Assembly (NCBI GenBank): GCA_017404555.1
Contig: JAFRCD010000005.1
Coordinates: forward strand, 62,001-126,000
DNA: 64,000 nucleotides
Origin: Bacilli bacterium
GTDB lineage: Bacteria > Bacillota_I > Bacilli_A > RF39 > UBA660
Reading direction: 5' to 3'
Part shown: positions 44,849 through 53,717 of the stretch, piece after piece
Position numbering within the stretch: the stretch's first letter is position 1
How the letters are laid out: every line of letters starts with the position of its first letter
Program-made: the position numbers and the translations under genes
Notes under the pieces: model-generated
What the model was told of the DNA's origin: nothing
Database searches by the model: none
The model's input: only the letters and a program-made list of their open reading frames with translations

Positions 44849-46636
44849 TTAATCCTCAGTAGAAAGAATCTTAATAAAAGTATCACTAGGTACTTCAATA
44901 CTACCAATTTGTTTCATTTTCTTTTTACCAGCTTTTTGTTTCTCTAATAATTTCTTCTTTCTAGTTATATCGCCACCATAACACTTCGCTAAAACATTTT
45001 TCCGTAAGGCCTTAATATTTTCTCTGGCAATTACTTTAGAACCAATACTAGCTTGAATAGGTACTTCAAATAATTGCCGAGGAATAATAGTTCTAAGCTT
45101 TTCCACTATACTTCTACCCCTATTATAAGCAAAATCTTTATGAACTATTGTTGATAAAGCATCTACTACTTCACCATTTAATAAGATATCAAGTTTAACT
45201 AAATTACTTTCCTGATTGCCAATTAATTCATAATCAAACGAAGCATAACCCTTAGTATAAGATTTTAAACGATCAAAAAAGTCATATAATATTTCTGCCA
45301 TTGGCATCTCATAAACAATACATACTCTTTTTTCATCTAAGTAATCCATATTTTTGAAAATACCACGCTTTTCCTGACAAAGTTCCATAATAGGTCCTAT
45401 ATATTCACTAGGTGTATATACACTACATTTAACATATGGTTCTTTTATTTTAGCGATCTTACTCTTATCAGGCATCTTATATGGAGAATCAATCATCATT
45501 GTTTTCTTGGAAGTTAATTCTATTTCATAATTAACTGATGGTGAAGTCGCTATTAAGTCGATGCCAAATTCCCTTTCAATACGCTCAATCACAATTTCCA
45601 TATGTAAAAGTCCTAAAAAACCGCACCTAAAACCAAATCCCAATGCTTTAGAAGTTTCTGGCTCATAGCGTAAAGCAGCATCATTTAGTTTTAGTTTTCC
45701 TAAAGCTTCTCTTAAGTCCTCAAACTTAGAACTAATAGTTGGATAAATACCAGAATATACCATTGGTTTCATCTCTTTATAACCCGCTAAAGGTTCGGGT
45801 GCTTTATTATTTAAAAGAGTTATTGTATCACCCACTGATACATCTTCTATACTTTTAATTGAAGCATAAACATATCCAACTTCACCAGCTAAAAGTTCAG
45901 CTCTTTTCTCTTCTTTAGGTGTATTAACTGTAATATCTAGAACTTCATAACTAGCCTTAGAATTCATCATATATATTTGATCATGAACTTTTAATATACC
46001 ATTTTTTATTCTTACACTAGTAATAACTCCCTTATAAGGATCAAAAACACTATCAAAGATTAAAGCCTGTAGTGGTTTAGAAATATCAGTATTAGGTTCT
46101 TTAACTCTTAAAATAATTGCTTCTAATAATTCTTTAATGCCAGTATGTTTTTTAGCACTAGTTAGAATTATTTCTTCTTTCTTAAAACCGATGTTTTCTA
46201 ACTCCTTAGTAACTTTTTCAACATCAGCATTGGGTAAATCTATTTTATTAATAACCGGAATAATATCTAATCCGTTATCTAAAGCTAAATATAAATTAGC
46301 TAAAGTCTGAGCTTCTACTCCTTGAGCAGCATCCACAACTAAAACAGCACCTTCACAAGCCGCCAAAGAGCGTGATACTTCATAAGAAAAATCAACATGT
46401 CCTGGAGTATCAATTAGATTTAAAATATAGTCTTGGTCATTATATTTATAATTTAATGTAACCGCATTCAACTTAATTGTAATGCCCCGTTCTCTTTCAA
46501 TATCCATATCATCTAAGATTTGATTCTTCATTTCTCGTTTAGATAAAGCCCCTGTTTCTTCCAATATACAATCAGCAAGAGTGCTTTTACCATGATCGAT
46601 ATGAGCAATGATACAAAAGTTCCTAATTTTCTTCAT
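44849..46636 (-). CDS. lepA: elongation factor 4 (LepA)
   Basis: This 595-residue translational GTPase has G1 [11 protein letters not shown]2 [13 protein letters not shown]3 [17 protein letters not shown]4 NKIDLP and G5 TSAKKHTG. The LepA C-terminal domain has [29 protein letters not shown] 46636 (MKKIRNF) is used because GGAAGGGTG lies directly upstream; an earlier ATG at 46687 would overlap the upstream terminator. It heads the lepA-hemW-HD group. Confidence 0.96.
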   Translation of the reverse strand: MKKIRNFCIIAHIDHGKSTLADCILEETGALSKREMKNQILDDMDIERERGITIKLNAVTLNYKYNDQDYILNLIDTPGHVDFSYEVSRSLAACEGAVLVVDAAQGVEAQTLANLYLALDNGLDIIPVINKIDLPNADVEKVTKELENIGFKKEEIILTSAKKHTGIKELLEAIILRVKEPNTDISKPLQALIFDSVFDPYKGVITSVRIKNGILKVHDQIYMMNSKASYEVLDITVNTPKEEKRAELLAGEVGYVYASIKSIEDVSVGDTITLLNNKAPEPLAGYKEMKPMVYSGIYPTISSKFEDLREALGKLKLNDAALRYEPETSKALGFGFRCGFLGLLHMEIVIERIEREFGIDLIATSPSVNYEIELTSKKTMMIDSPYKMPDKSKIAKIKEPYVKCSVYTPSEYIGPIMELCQEKRGIFKNMDYLDEKRVCIVYEMPMAEILYDFFDRLKSYTKGYASFDYELIGNQESNLVKLDILLNGEVVDALSTIVHKDFAYNRGRSIVEKLRTIIPRQLFEVPIQASIGSKVIARENIKALRKNVLAKCYGGDITRKKKLLEKQKAGKKKMKQIGSIEVPSDTFIKILSTED

Positions 46637-46668
46637 AGCACCCTTCCTTTCGCCTTTAATTATAACAA

Positions 46669-46692
46669 AAAATTTGGATTTCTCCAAATTTT
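46669..46692 (-). terminator. terminator between the coiled-coil gene and lepA
   Basis: AAAATTTGGA (46669-46678) and TCCAAATTTT (46683-46692) pair around a 4-nt loop. On the minus strand it is followed by T-rich DNA just before the lepA ribosome site. Confidence 0.65.
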
Positions 46693-46693
46693 A

Positions 46694-47533
46694 TTAAGCT
46701 GCTTTTACAGGCCCTGATTCCTCTACTTTTTCCTGAGGACCAGTTAAATTCATCCGTATTATTTCTAACGCTTTACTAGCTTGTTCTAAAGCTTTCTGAC
46801 TATATACTTTAGATACTGCTCCTAGATAAGAACAACCTTCTCCTTTATTCATTGCTTCCAGGATAGCTGTTGCTCGCTCTTGCTTTTTAATATACCATTT
46901 ATTCTGTACATCTAAAACCTTATCTAAAATATTATCAGCAATAGAATTCTCTGGATCTAATGTTTCTTTTACTTCATTATTAGTTTCAATCTTCTCGGCT
47001 ATATCTTCAATCTTTTCTTCTTGCATTTCTTTTTCTACTTCTTTTCTAGCCTCATATTTAGTACTCATATCTTTAAAGAATGATTTCTTTTGAGCTTTAT
47101 TGATTAAGATAGCTTGTTGTCTATCATTAACTTTTATTTCTGTTCGTACATTAGCTTCTAATTTATTGGTTTCTTTTTGAATTAACATATCAATAAACTT
47201 TTCCCTTGTTCGTTTAGTAGTATTTTCTTTTAATTTTTGTAATTTTTCTATTTTTTCAGTATTAGCGACTTCTTTATCAACAATGGTATCAATTTTATCA
47301 CTTAAATCATCTAAAACCTGGTCTTCTTCCATTCCCTTCATCTTAACTTCTTCTAAAGCTTGAACGGCTTCTTCTTTCTTCTTCTCCATCATTTTTAAAG
47401 TAATACGTTCATCTTTAGCTAAGTTTTCTAATTGATCAACACTATTACGAATACTAGTAATTCTACCATCATAGAATTCAATATTCTTTTCTAAATACTC
47501 TAAATACTTTTTTTCAACCATATCATGCTGCAT
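46694..47533 (-). CDS. hypothetical coiled-coil protein
   Basis: This 279-residue protein is almost entirely charged helix (for example DQLENLAKDERITLKMMEKK, RKEVEKEMQEEKIEDIAEKI), lacks a signal peptide or membrane helix and ends GPVKAA. It should form long coiled coils. I do not recognise a family. ATG 47533 is preferred because GGTG precedes it at 7 nt. It overlaps the upstream DUF1292-like gene by 11 nt, so the two are a coupled pair, and it ends at a terminator before lepA. Confidence 0.7.
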   Translation of the reverse strand: MQHDMVEKKYLEYLEKNIEFYDGRITSIRNSVDQLENLAKDERITLKMMEKKKEEAVQALEEVKMKGMEEDQVLDDLSDKIDTIVDKEVANTEKIEKLQKLKENTTKRTREKFIDMLIQKETNKLEANVRTEIKVNDRQQAILINKAQKKSFFKDMSTKYEARKEVEKEMQEEKIEDIAEKIETNNEVKETLDPENSIADNILDKVLDVQNKWYIKKQERATAILEAMNKGEGCSYLGAVSKVYSQKALEQASKALEIIRMNLTGPQEKVEESGPVKAA

Positions 47534-47813
47534 GGACAGCACCTTCCTCATTGGTTTTAGATAATGTTTCGTTAATAGCGTTTTGAACGGCAGCCCACTC
47601 TTCTGGATCAGTTATTTCTTTAAAGTTAAAATTATTATCTTCCTCTTCTAATCTAGAAATATAAACTTTCTCTTGTTCATCATCCATAACTTCCCCAAAT
47701 GAATACATTATATAATCATTATCTTCGTATCCAGCCGCACCAAAAATATCGATAACATAAGCATCCATCTTTCCATTAGCGGTATTTACTGATATCTTAA
47801 AACCATCGTTCAT
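47523..47813 (-). CDS. DUF1292-like small protein
   Basis: This 96-residue acidic protein has the strand pattern MDAYVIDIFGAAGYEDNDYIMYSFGEVMDDEQEKVYISRLEEEDNNF, then DPEEWAAVQNAINE, typical of DUF1292/YrzB proteins of Firmicutes, which have no assigned function. It has a TTGACT-18-TATAAT promoter overlapped by an 8-bp dyad and a GGGAGATGA ribosome site. It stops at TGA inside the start region of the coiled-coil gene. Confidence 0.7.
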   Translation of the reverse strand: MNDGFKISVNTANGKMDAYVIDIFGAAGYEDNDYIMYSFGEVMDDEQEKVYISRLEEEDNNFNFKEITDPEEWAAVQNAINETLSKTNEEGAVHAA

Positions 47814-47838
47814 AAAATCATCTCCCTATTCTGTATTA

Positions 47839-47868
47839 ATTATATCGTATAATAGCGATATAAGTCAA
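47839..47868 (-). promoter_or_regulatory. promoter with embedded dyad upstream of the DUF1292-like gene
   Basis: On the minus strand the -35 is TTGACT (47863-47868), the spacer is 18 bp and the -10 is TATAAT (47839-47844). A perfect inverted repeat TTATATCG-N8-CGATATAA (47840-47863) spans the -10 and spacer, as a repressor operator would. Confidence 0.6.
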
Positions 47869-47937
47869 CAAAATAAAGAAATTTTAAGCTTTAATATTTA
47901 AAGTACCTATGATATAATAGCATTGAATATTTCATAT

Positions 47938-48011
47938 GCCGATATAGTTTAGTGGTAGAACAGGTCCTTGGTAAGGATCAGAGGCAAGTTCAATTCTCGC
48001 TATCGGCACCA
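47938..48011 (+). tRNA. tRNA-Thr (GGT)
   Basis: The sequence folds as a cloverleaf: acceptor GCCGATA/TATCGGC, D-stem GTTT/GAAC, anticodon stem GGTCC/GGATC around the 7-nt loop TTGGTAA, giving anticodon GGT (threonine). The T-arm is GCAAG-TTCAATT-CTCGC with one A-C mismatch. The 3' CCA is encoded. A TATAAT at 47913-47918 fits its promoter. It is transcribed towards tRNA-Arg. Confidence 0.93.
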
Positions 48012-48020
48012 GAAAAAAGA

Positions 48021-48044
48021 AAAAGACTAGTAATAGTCTTTTTT
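48021..48044. terminator. bidirectional terminator shared by two convergent tRNA genes
   Basis: AAAAGACTA (48021-48029), loop GTAA, TAGTCTTTT (48034-48042), with T-runs on both strands. It lies between tRNA-Thr and tRNA-Arg. Confidence 0.85.
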
Positions 48045-48050
48045 ATTATA

Positions 48051-48127
48051 TGGTGTTCGGTAAAGGATTTGAACCTTCAATCTTCACCTCCGGAGGGTGA
48101 CGCTTTATCCAATTAAGCTAACCGAAC
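48051..48127 (-). tRNA. tRNA-Arg (CCG)
   Basis: On the minus strand: acceptor GTTCGGT/ACCGAAC, D-stem GCTT/AAGC, anticodon stem TCACC/GGTGA around CTCCGGA, giving anticodon CCG (arginine, codon CGG). The T-loop is TTCAAAT and CCA is encoded. It lies 10 nt downstream of the lipoprotein gene and could be part of that transcript. Confidence 0.93.
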
Positions 48128-48137
48128 AAGAGAAAAA

Positions 48138-48605
48138 TTACTTTTCACAAGTAATTCCATGTTCCTCTGTCCATTTAAGTAATTTATCTAAGTATACCTT
48201 TTTACCAGTAAAGATATTATTATCTTTTCCTTCAATTTCTAAAATCTTATCAACATCAACCTTATCATAATCAATATTAATCCTTACTATTACTTTATCC
48301 TTTTTAGTCTTAACTGTAAAATCATAATCATTAATATCTTGATATCTATTAGCTAAACTCTGATAAGCTGTACTATATTTTTTAATTAAATCTTTATCAT
48401 CACTAGTAATAATATCTTCTGATTCAGTTCTCTTAACTAATTTCTTCTTGTAATAAATCTTATAAGTTCTCTTAACTTTAATGCTATCAGCTGGTACTGA
48501 ATCAATTTTACAATTAATTACTTTTAAATCCTTATCTTTCTTTTCACAGCCTACACTAAGAATTAAAATAAGCACCAAAATAATAGTAATACTAATCTTT
48601 TTCAT
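48138..48605 (-). CDS. lipoprotein, possibly YehR/DUF1307-like
   Basis: This 155-residue protein has a lipoprotein signal peptide (MKKISITIILVLILILSVGC, lipobox Cys20), so it is anchored to the outer face of the membrane. The mature part is Lys/Asp-rich and beta-strand-like (RTYKIYYKKKLVKRTESEDI, KVIVRINIDYDKVDVDKIL). Its size and pattern recall DUF1307/YehR lipoproteins of unknown role; that link is tentative. It ends 10 nt before tRNA-Arg. Confidence 0.75.
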   Translation of the reverse strand: MKKISITIILVLILILSVGCEKKDKDLKVINCKIDSVPADSIKVKRTYKIYYKKKLVKRTESEDIITSDDKDLIKKYSTAYQSLANRYQDINDYDFTVKTKKDKVIVRINIDYDKVDVDKILEIEGKDNNIFTGKKVYLDKLLKWTEEHGITCEK

Positions 48606-48665
48606 AATTTACCTTCTTCCTATATTATGATTATAGCACATTAAAAGGAAGAAAGCCATAAAGGT

Positions 48666-49358
48666 CTATTTCTTTCTCTTAACTTTAGGCTTTTGATTAT
48701 ATTCTCTACTATAAATAACTTTAGTAATGACTCCTATTCCTTGATCTAAGTTTTCTAACAATTCTTTCTTTAACTTATCTCTAGAAATACCTTTTTTACT
48801 AGCCATTTCATCTAAATCATCTTGACTATATATGTAATAATCTGGTAATTCCCTAGATGTATTATACTTATCACAATATGATACTCCTTCTAAAACATCT
48901 CTAATACCATAGTAAAAACCAGCAAAAGTATTAACCATTACTTTTTCATATAATTCTTCATCAGTACTAATCCCTTTATCTCTCTTTTTTAAAATAGCAA
49001 AATTTGCTTCTATCGTCTCATCAATTTTCTTAGGAACATTATAATCAACAATATCTGTAACATGTTCATTATTAGCGACACTTAAAGTAAGAATTTCTCT
49101 CTTTTTAGAATCACCATTTTTATAATTACCATATTCAAAACAAACTGTCTTAAAGAAATTACAACAATTATCAATTCCTAGTGCTAAGACAGTACCTAAA
49201 TCAAATCTTTCTCCTGAATATTGAAGATCTTTAATCTGACACAGTTTATCCATACTTTCAGCAATTTCATCATGCGGAATGTTTTCAGCTTCCACAAGAT
49301 ATACCTTTTCCATTTCTAGAGCCAATACTCTAGTTAAATATGATTGAATTTTTTTCAT
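48666..49358 (-). CDS. hypothetical protein
   Basis: This 230-residue soluble protein is of mixed alpha/beta composition with a basic C-terminal tail (KPKVKRKK). It has no signal peptide, membrane segment or recognised motif. Several Cys (DNCCNFFKTVCFEYG) cluster near residue 65-75. It sits alone between the lipoprotein and the yqxA-like gene in the spoIIP-lepA interval, where Bacillus has no gene. A function cannot be assigned. Confidence 0.65.
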   Translation of the reverse strand: MKKIQSYLTRVLALEMEKVYLVEAENIPHDEIAESMDKLCQIKDLQYSGERFDLGTVLALGIDNCCNFFKTVCFEYGNYKNGDSKKREILTLSVANNEHVTDIVDYNVPKKIDETIEANFAILKKRDKGISTDEELYEKVMVNTFAGFYYGIRDVLEGVSYCDKYNTSRELPDYYIYSQDDLDEMASKKGISRDKLKKELLENLDQGIGVITKVIYSREYNQKPKVKRKK

Positions 49359-49420
49359 AATATCACTTCCTAGGACGTGTATTATACCTCTTTATCTAGT
49401 ATTAATCAATGCATTTTCCC

Positions 49421-49750
49421 CTATTTGACACTTTCATTGACAGTTTCATTAATCTCTTTAAAAATATAATTCATAACTCGATTGAAACTCTTTTCAATTA
49501 TATTAGAAGTTTTTAGTCCCAAACTAGAATAAATATTATTGTAGTTTTTTTCTTTTTCAATATAATTATCAAGATCTATTTCCTCGTTATTATCTAAATC
49601 GTTCTCAAATCTTTCAATGGCCTTATTAGTAAGAGTAGTTTTTCTGTATTCATCATATTTATAATACCCTGTAGCTTGTGATATATAAAGAGCAATAAAG
49701 AGAATAAATAAAACCAAGATAACAAATCTAATAATATTTTTACCCTTCAT
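49421..49750 (-). CDS. yqxA: YqxA-like (DUF3679) small membrane protein
   Basis: This 109-residue protein has one N-terminal transmembrane helix (NIIRFVILVLFILFIALYISQATGYY) and a charged outer part. I assign it to the YqxA/DUF3679 group mainly by size, topology and its place directly after spoIIP in the gpr-spoIIP-yqxA-lepA order of Bacillus. ATG 49750 has AGGAGG 9 nt upstream and overlaps the spoIIP stop by 11 nt; a longer start at 49795 lacks a site. Function is unknown, with a sporulation link by context. Confidence 0.6.
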   Translation of the reverse strand: MKGKNIIRFVILVLFILFIALYISQATGYYKYDEYRKTTLTNKAIERFENDLDNNEEIDLDNYIEKEKNYNNIYSSLGLKTSNIIEKSFNRVMNYIFKEINETVNESVK

Positions 49751-50630
49751 CTTTAACAACCTCCTCAAAGCATTTAATAAAAGCAATTGTGGCATTCATG
49801 ACCTCATCAATAGTATTTTCCTTACCACCAACTTCAATTAAGATAGTGTATTTATTATTGTCTTGATTATAAACTCCATTTACACCTATTCCCTTCTTTT
49901 TATAAATACCCCTACTTAACCCTGGATAATACTTATTTATTTTCTCATTTATTTTATTAGTAAAAAGAAGATTATCTTCATAATGAGGATTTTCTAAACC
50001 AATAATAAATAATAGTTTCGCAAAAGCTTTATTATTAATAGTTACGGTTGTTTTATCATGTTTTACTGAATCACGATGGACATCAACAAAGTATTTTAAA
50101 GAAGGATTCTTCTTTTTAGCTTCTTCAATCAATATTCGGCTAGCCTTATAACTACCAGCATAATTCCAATTATTTCTTTTTAGAATTTCATTAATACTAT
50201 TTTCTTCAACTATTGTATAAATATTTTTGCTATTTAATACTTCTTCCATAATATAAGAAGGCATCATTACTGTTGGTTTAATACTATATTCATTAAATTG
50301 ATTAGATAAATACTCTTCTTTTTGGTGAGTATTATAAATATAAACAAGGGGTTCTCTTATTTCTTTAGTTTTAACCTTCTTTTGAACAAGTTTCTTTGGT
50401 TCAACTAAATTATCATAAGAACTATTAATTCTAACTAAAACATTAAAGGCTTTTTTCATATAATCATCTTTATCTTTAATATGAAAACTGTCATAGAGAA
50501 ATAGTTTTACTAGAGTTTTATCCTTAATTTCTATTTTTTTGTTTTCTAAATATTGAAACGATAAAAATACACTGTAGATAAAAATCAGTGCAAGAAAAGT
50601 AAATCTTAGTTTTCTTCTCCTTTTATGCAT
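49740..50630 (-). CDS. spoIIP: stage II sporulation protein P
   Basis: This 296-residue peptidoglycan amidase/endopeptidase of engulfment is anchored by an N-terminal helix (LRFTFLALIFIYSVFLSF). The amidase fold features are VYIYNTHQKEEYL (metal His), a Glu in TIVEENS, YFVDVHRDSV (second metal His) and ILIEVGGKENTIDEVMN (catalytic Glu region). It works with SpoIID and SpoIIM; SpoIIM is encoded at 29.7 kb. It follows gpr by 38 nt and is coupled to the yqxA-like gene. Confidence 0.88.
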   Translation of the reverse strand: MHKRRRKLRFTFLALIFIYSVFLSFQYLENKKIEIKDKTLVKLFLYDSFHIKDKDDYMKKAFNVLVRINSSYDNLVEPKKLVQKKVKTKEIREPLVYIYNTHQKEEYLSNQFNEYSIKPTVMMPSYIMEEVLNSKNIYTIVEENSINEILKRNNWNYAGSYKASRILIEEAKKKNPSLKYFVDVHRDSVKHDKTTVTINNKAFAKLLFIIGLENPHYEDNLLFTNKINEKINKYYPGLSRGIYKKKGIGVNGVYNQDNNKYTILIEVGGKENTIDEVMNATIAFIKCFEEVVKDEG

Positions 50631-50668
50631 ATTTCTACCTCAGAAAAAATATACATTAAAAGTTCTTC

Positions 50669-51508
50669 TTATTTTGTCGAATTATAATTAGGATGCAAAA
50701 CATGATTAAGAGAACTAGCTATTAAGGAACTCAACTTCTCTATTTTAAAATCAATATCTTTAGGAGTTACTATCATATTATAATCAAGAGGAATTATAGC
50801 CTCATTTATCTTCTCTTTACTTATTTTAATTCCTATGGATTTAATTACATCATCAACTATTGTAACTTCATCAACAACTGTGGGAACCCCAATAACTATT
50901 ACTGGTATTTTTAATCTTTCTTTAGTAATCTTTTCTCTTCTATTACCAATACCACTACCAGGAGTAATGCCAGTATTAGCTATTTGAATAATTTTAGTTA
51001 AGTGTTTAATTTTAGAAGATGCCAAAGCATCAATAACTATTAAGAAGTCTGGTTTTATCTTTTTTACCAAACTGGTAATAGTATCATTTGTCTCAATGCC
51101 AGTTACCCCTGTTACTCCTGGAATAAAGCAAGCAACACTGCGATATCCTTTTTCAACATCACCAAAAGTAAATAAGTGGCGAGTTACTAAAACTTTCTCA
51201 ATCGTTTTAGGTCCCAACGAATCAGGTGTAGAAAAGGAGTTGCCCAAACCAATTACTAGACAAGAATCTTCTTGTTTAATCTTTTCTTTTTCTAATAGTT
51301 TAGTAAGGGACAAAATCATCTGATCTAAAACCTTCTGATAATTATCTTTATCCGTAATATCATTAAAAGAAATAGTAACGAAAGATCTATTCCTTCCTTT
51401 TCTACTTTCAATAACTTTTACCTTCTTACTATCTAAATTAAAGCTAGGATCTTCTTCAATAACCATATCTGTTCGTATATTAAAGCCTTCTAAGTTTATA
51501 GTATGCAC
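50669..51508 (-). CDS. gpr: germination protease GPR
   Basis: This 279-residue aspartic-type endopeptidase degrades small acid-soluble spore proteins at germination. Family segments are NIRTDMVIEE, VIGLGNSFSTPDSLGPKTIEKVLVTRHLF, CFIPGVTGVTGIETNDTI, VIDALASSK and GSGIGNRREKITKERLKIPVIVIGVPTVVDE. I chose GTG 51508, which the site GGTGAT precedes by 4 nt; ATG 51520 and GTG 51517 are in-frame alternatives. It is divergent from rpsT, exactly as in Bacillus. No small acid-soluble spore protein gene is visible in this window. Confidence 0.9.
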   Translation of the reverse strand: MHTINLEGFNIRTDMVIEEDPSFNLDSKKVKVIESRKGRNRSFVTISFNDITDKDNYQKVLDQMILSLTKLLEKEKIKQEDSCLVIGLGNSFSTPDSLGPKTIEKVLVTRHLFTFGDVEKGYRSVACFIPGVTGVTGIETNDTITSLVKKIKPDFLIVIDALASSKIKHLTKIIQIANTGITPGSGIGNRREKITKERLKIPVIVIGVPTVVDEVTIVDDVIKSIGIKISKEKINEAIIPLDYNMIVTPKDIDFKIEKLSSLIASSLNHVLHPNYNSTK

Positions 51509-51550
51509 ATATATCACCATTATTATATTTACCAAAAAATCAATAAATTA

Positions 51551-51579
51551 TTGCTTTTTTATTCCTTTTTTGATAAAAT
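51551..51579 (+). promoter_or_regulatory. promoter of rpsT
   Basis: TTGCTT (51551-51556), 17 bp, TAAAAT (51574-51579) preceded by TGA, an extended -10. Confidence 0.6.
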
Positions 51580-51613
51580 AACTTTGGTTTATTTGGAAAA
51601 GCGAGGTGAAAAT

Positions 51614-51874
51614 ATGCCAAATATTAAAAGCGCTAAAAAAAGAGTTAGAGGAAATGCTAAAAAAGCTGATGTTAATACTATTATTAATTCTAGTATGAAA
51701 ACAGCTATTAAGAAGTTTGAAAAGAGTTTAAAAGAGAATAAAAAAGAAGCAGCTAATTATCTAAATATTGCTTTACAAAGAATAGATAAAGCTAAAGATG
51801 CTGGTCTTATTCATAAAAATAAAGCTGCCCGTAAGAAATCAAAACTACAAAAAATGATGAATGAAGCAAAGTAA
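51614..51874 (+). CDS. rpsT: 30S ribosomal protein S20
   Basis: This is an 86-residue basic helical protein, MPNIKSAKKRVRGNAKKADVN at the start and DAGLIHKNKAARKKSKLQKMM at the end. It binds 16S rRNA in the 30S subunit. ATG 51614 follows GAGGTGA and the extended -10 promoter upstream. Stop and 3' end lie in a terminator. Divergent pairing with gpr is a conserved Bacillus arrangement. Confidence 0.97.
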   Translation: MPNIKSAKKRVRGNAKKADVNTIINSSMKTAIKKFEKSLKENKKEAANYLNIALQRIDKAKDAGLIHKNKAARKKSKLQKMMNEAK

Positions 51875-51890
51875 ATCTTTGCTTTTTTTG
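51864..51890 (+). terminator. terminator after rpsT
   Basis: AAGCAAAG (51864-51871), loop TAAAT, CTTTGCTT (51877-51884), then a T-run. The stop codon is in the loop. Confidence 0.85.
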
Positions 51891-51966
51891 TGTAAACTTA
51901 ACAAATTAGATGTAAAATATATAGTTAATTTACATATAATTTGGTAAAATATAGTTAGGTGAAAAT

Positions 51967-52890
51967 ATGAAAAAAGCGTTAGTAACTACTGGGATTTTAT
52001 TAATTATGCTAGGATTTGTTTTCTTATACAGAAAAGAGATTGCCTTTGCTTTTAATAAGTATTTCCTAAATAAAGTTATCAAAGTGAACACCGTTGTTAC
52101 TCTTGATAAGAAAAATTCATATTATCGAAATAAAAACTATAATTATGTTCAACAGACTACTTCATTTGTCCCTGAGAACAAACAAGATTTATTGAACATC
52201 TATTATACTATTATTAATTCTGGGGAAAAAAGCTTTTCTTTCTATTGTCCTAAGGACTATGAAAACTGCCTAAATGATGTAAAAGCTATTGCGAATAATC
52301 AAACTACTCTATCTGATATTAATAATTTTGTTCATCCTTTTAATGGTTTCACCCATATATCAACTGAATATGATCCTTTTGGTAAAGTAAAATTACATGT
52401 TCATAAAACTTATACGAATGATGAAATAAAGAAAATAGAAGAAAAGATTGATGAAATTACTAAAGAAGTGATTAAAGATAATATGTCAACTAGAGATAAA
52501 ATTAAAGCTTTCCATGATTATGTTATCAATCATAGTAAATATGATTCTCTAAAAAGTGATCAAGGTATTGATAAGTATCATTCTGATACCGCTATTGGCA
52601 CTCTTTTTGAAGGATATTCTCTATGTGGTGGTTATACCGATACAATGGCTATTTTCTTAAATAAGATTGGTGTTAATAATTACAAAGTATCCAGTGAAAA
52701 TCATATTTGGAATGCTGTAGAATTAGATGGTTCTTGGTATCACTTAGACCTTACTTGGGATGATCCTGTTGCTACTGATGGTAGTGATATCTTAGATCAT
52801 AGTTTCTTCTTAATAAATACTACTGAATTAGAAAAAAAAGAAGTCACTCAACATGACTTCAATAGTAACGTCTTTAGTGAAGTATACTAA
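51967..52890 (+). CDS. membrane-anchored transglutaminase-like protein
   Basis: This 307-residue protein has an N-terminal hydrophobic anchor (residues 4-22) and a C-terminal transglutaminase/cysteine-protease fold with Cys in GYSLCGGYTDTMA, His in ENHIWNAV and Asp in WYHLDLTWDDP. Secreted members act as peptidases, peptide N-glycanase-like enzymes or cross-linkers; which applies is not evident. A site AGGTGAAA precedes ATG 51967. A 7-bp dyad (ATGTAAA-N12-TTTACAT, 51910-51935) lies upstream. It abuts mutM tail to tail with no obvious terminator. Confidence 0.8.
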   Translation: MKKALVTTGILLIMLGFVFLYRKEIAFAFNKYFLNKVIKVNTVVTLDKKNSYYRNKNYNYVQQTTSFVPENKQDLLNIYYTIINSGEKSFSFYCPKDYENCLNDVKAIANNQTTLSDINNFVHPFNGFTHISTEYDPFGKVKLHVHKTYTNDEIKKIEEKIDEITKEVIKDNMSTRDKIKAFHDYVINHSKYDSLKSDQGIDKYHSDTAIGTLFEGYSLCGGYTDTMAIFLNKIGVNNYKVSSENHIWNAVELDGSWYHLDLTWDDPVATDGSDILDHSFFLINTTELEKKEVTQHDFNSNVFSEVY

Positions 52891-53709
52891 TTACTTTTGA
52901 CATTTTGGACAATAATAGGTGCCTCGACCACCTATTTTTTCTTTGACAATAATACTACCACAATTAGGACATGGTTCATCCTTTTTACCATGTACTAATA
53001 ATTTATTCTGAAAAAAGCCGTGAACACCTTCATCTGAAGTAAAGCTCTTAATAGTTGTACCTCCTAATTTAACCGCATCATCAAGAGTTTCTTTCGTATA
53101 TTTAACTATTTTATCTGCTTCTCTACTATTTATCTTATTAGTATTCCTATATGGAGAAATATGCGCCTTAAATAATATCTCGTTAGCATATATATTACCA
53201 ATACCTGTAATAATACTTTGATCAAGTAATGTTTCTTTAATTGGCTTTTTAATGCCCTTGAACTTATCTAAGAGATAATTCTTATTTAATTTATTATCAT
53301 AATATTCATACCCTAATTTATTTAAAGGAGCAACTTTATAAACATCAGATTTGGGTAGCAAATACATCTTACCAAACTTACGGACATCGTGATAACGCAT
53401 CTCTACTCCATCAGTAAATCTAATTATGACATGTTCATGTTTAAGAAGTTCTTCTCCCTTCTTATGAAAGAAAAACTTACCTTCCATTCTAAGATGTATT
53501 AATAGTGCATAATCAGTTAAAAATAAAACAATGAATTTACCCCTAGTAGTAATTTTTTCGATTCTTTGACCAATAATATTCTTCTTAAATTCATCTATAT
53601 CAGTAGCAATTATCTTATTCCATAAGATATCAACACTAGCTATTTCTTTTTTAAGAATCTTTTTTTCTAGAGTCTTTGCTACTGTCATAACTTCTGGTTT
53701 TTCTGGCAT
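52891..53709 (-). CDS. mutM: formamidopyrimidine-DNA glycosylase
   Basis: This 272-residue bifunctional glycosylase/AP lyase excises oxidised purines. It has the catalytic N-terminus Pro2-Glu3 (MPEKPEV; Lys in place of the common Leu), the beta-sandwich with LLIHLRMEGKFFF, the helix-two-turn-helix (DQSIITGIGNIYANEILFKAHI) and the C-terminal zinc finger CPNC...CPKC. polA lies 8 nt upstream, the same polA-mutM order as Bacillus. Confidence 0.93.
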   Translation of the reverse strand: MPEKPEVMTVAKTLEKKILKKEIASVDILWNKIIATDIDEFKKNIIGQRIEKITTRGKFIVLFLTDYALLIHLRMEGKFFFHKKGEELLKHEHVIIRFTDGVEMRYHDVRKFGKMYLLPKSDVYKVAPLNKLGYEYYDNKLNKNYLLDKFKGIKKPIKETLLDQSIITGIGNIYANEILFKAHISPYRNTNKINSREADKIVKYTKETLDDAVKLGGTTIKSFTSDEGVHGFFQNKLLVHGKKDEPCPNCGSIIVKEKIGGRGTYYCPKCQK

Positions 53710-53717
53710 AACATCAC

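Noticed and set aside
50668-50669. Forespore-type (sigma-G) promoter for gpr in the gpr-rpsT gap
   Set aside because: I looked for sigma-F/G-like boxes in 51509-51613 and found no convincing pair; only a weak TATAAT at 51522-51527 on the minus strand is visible.
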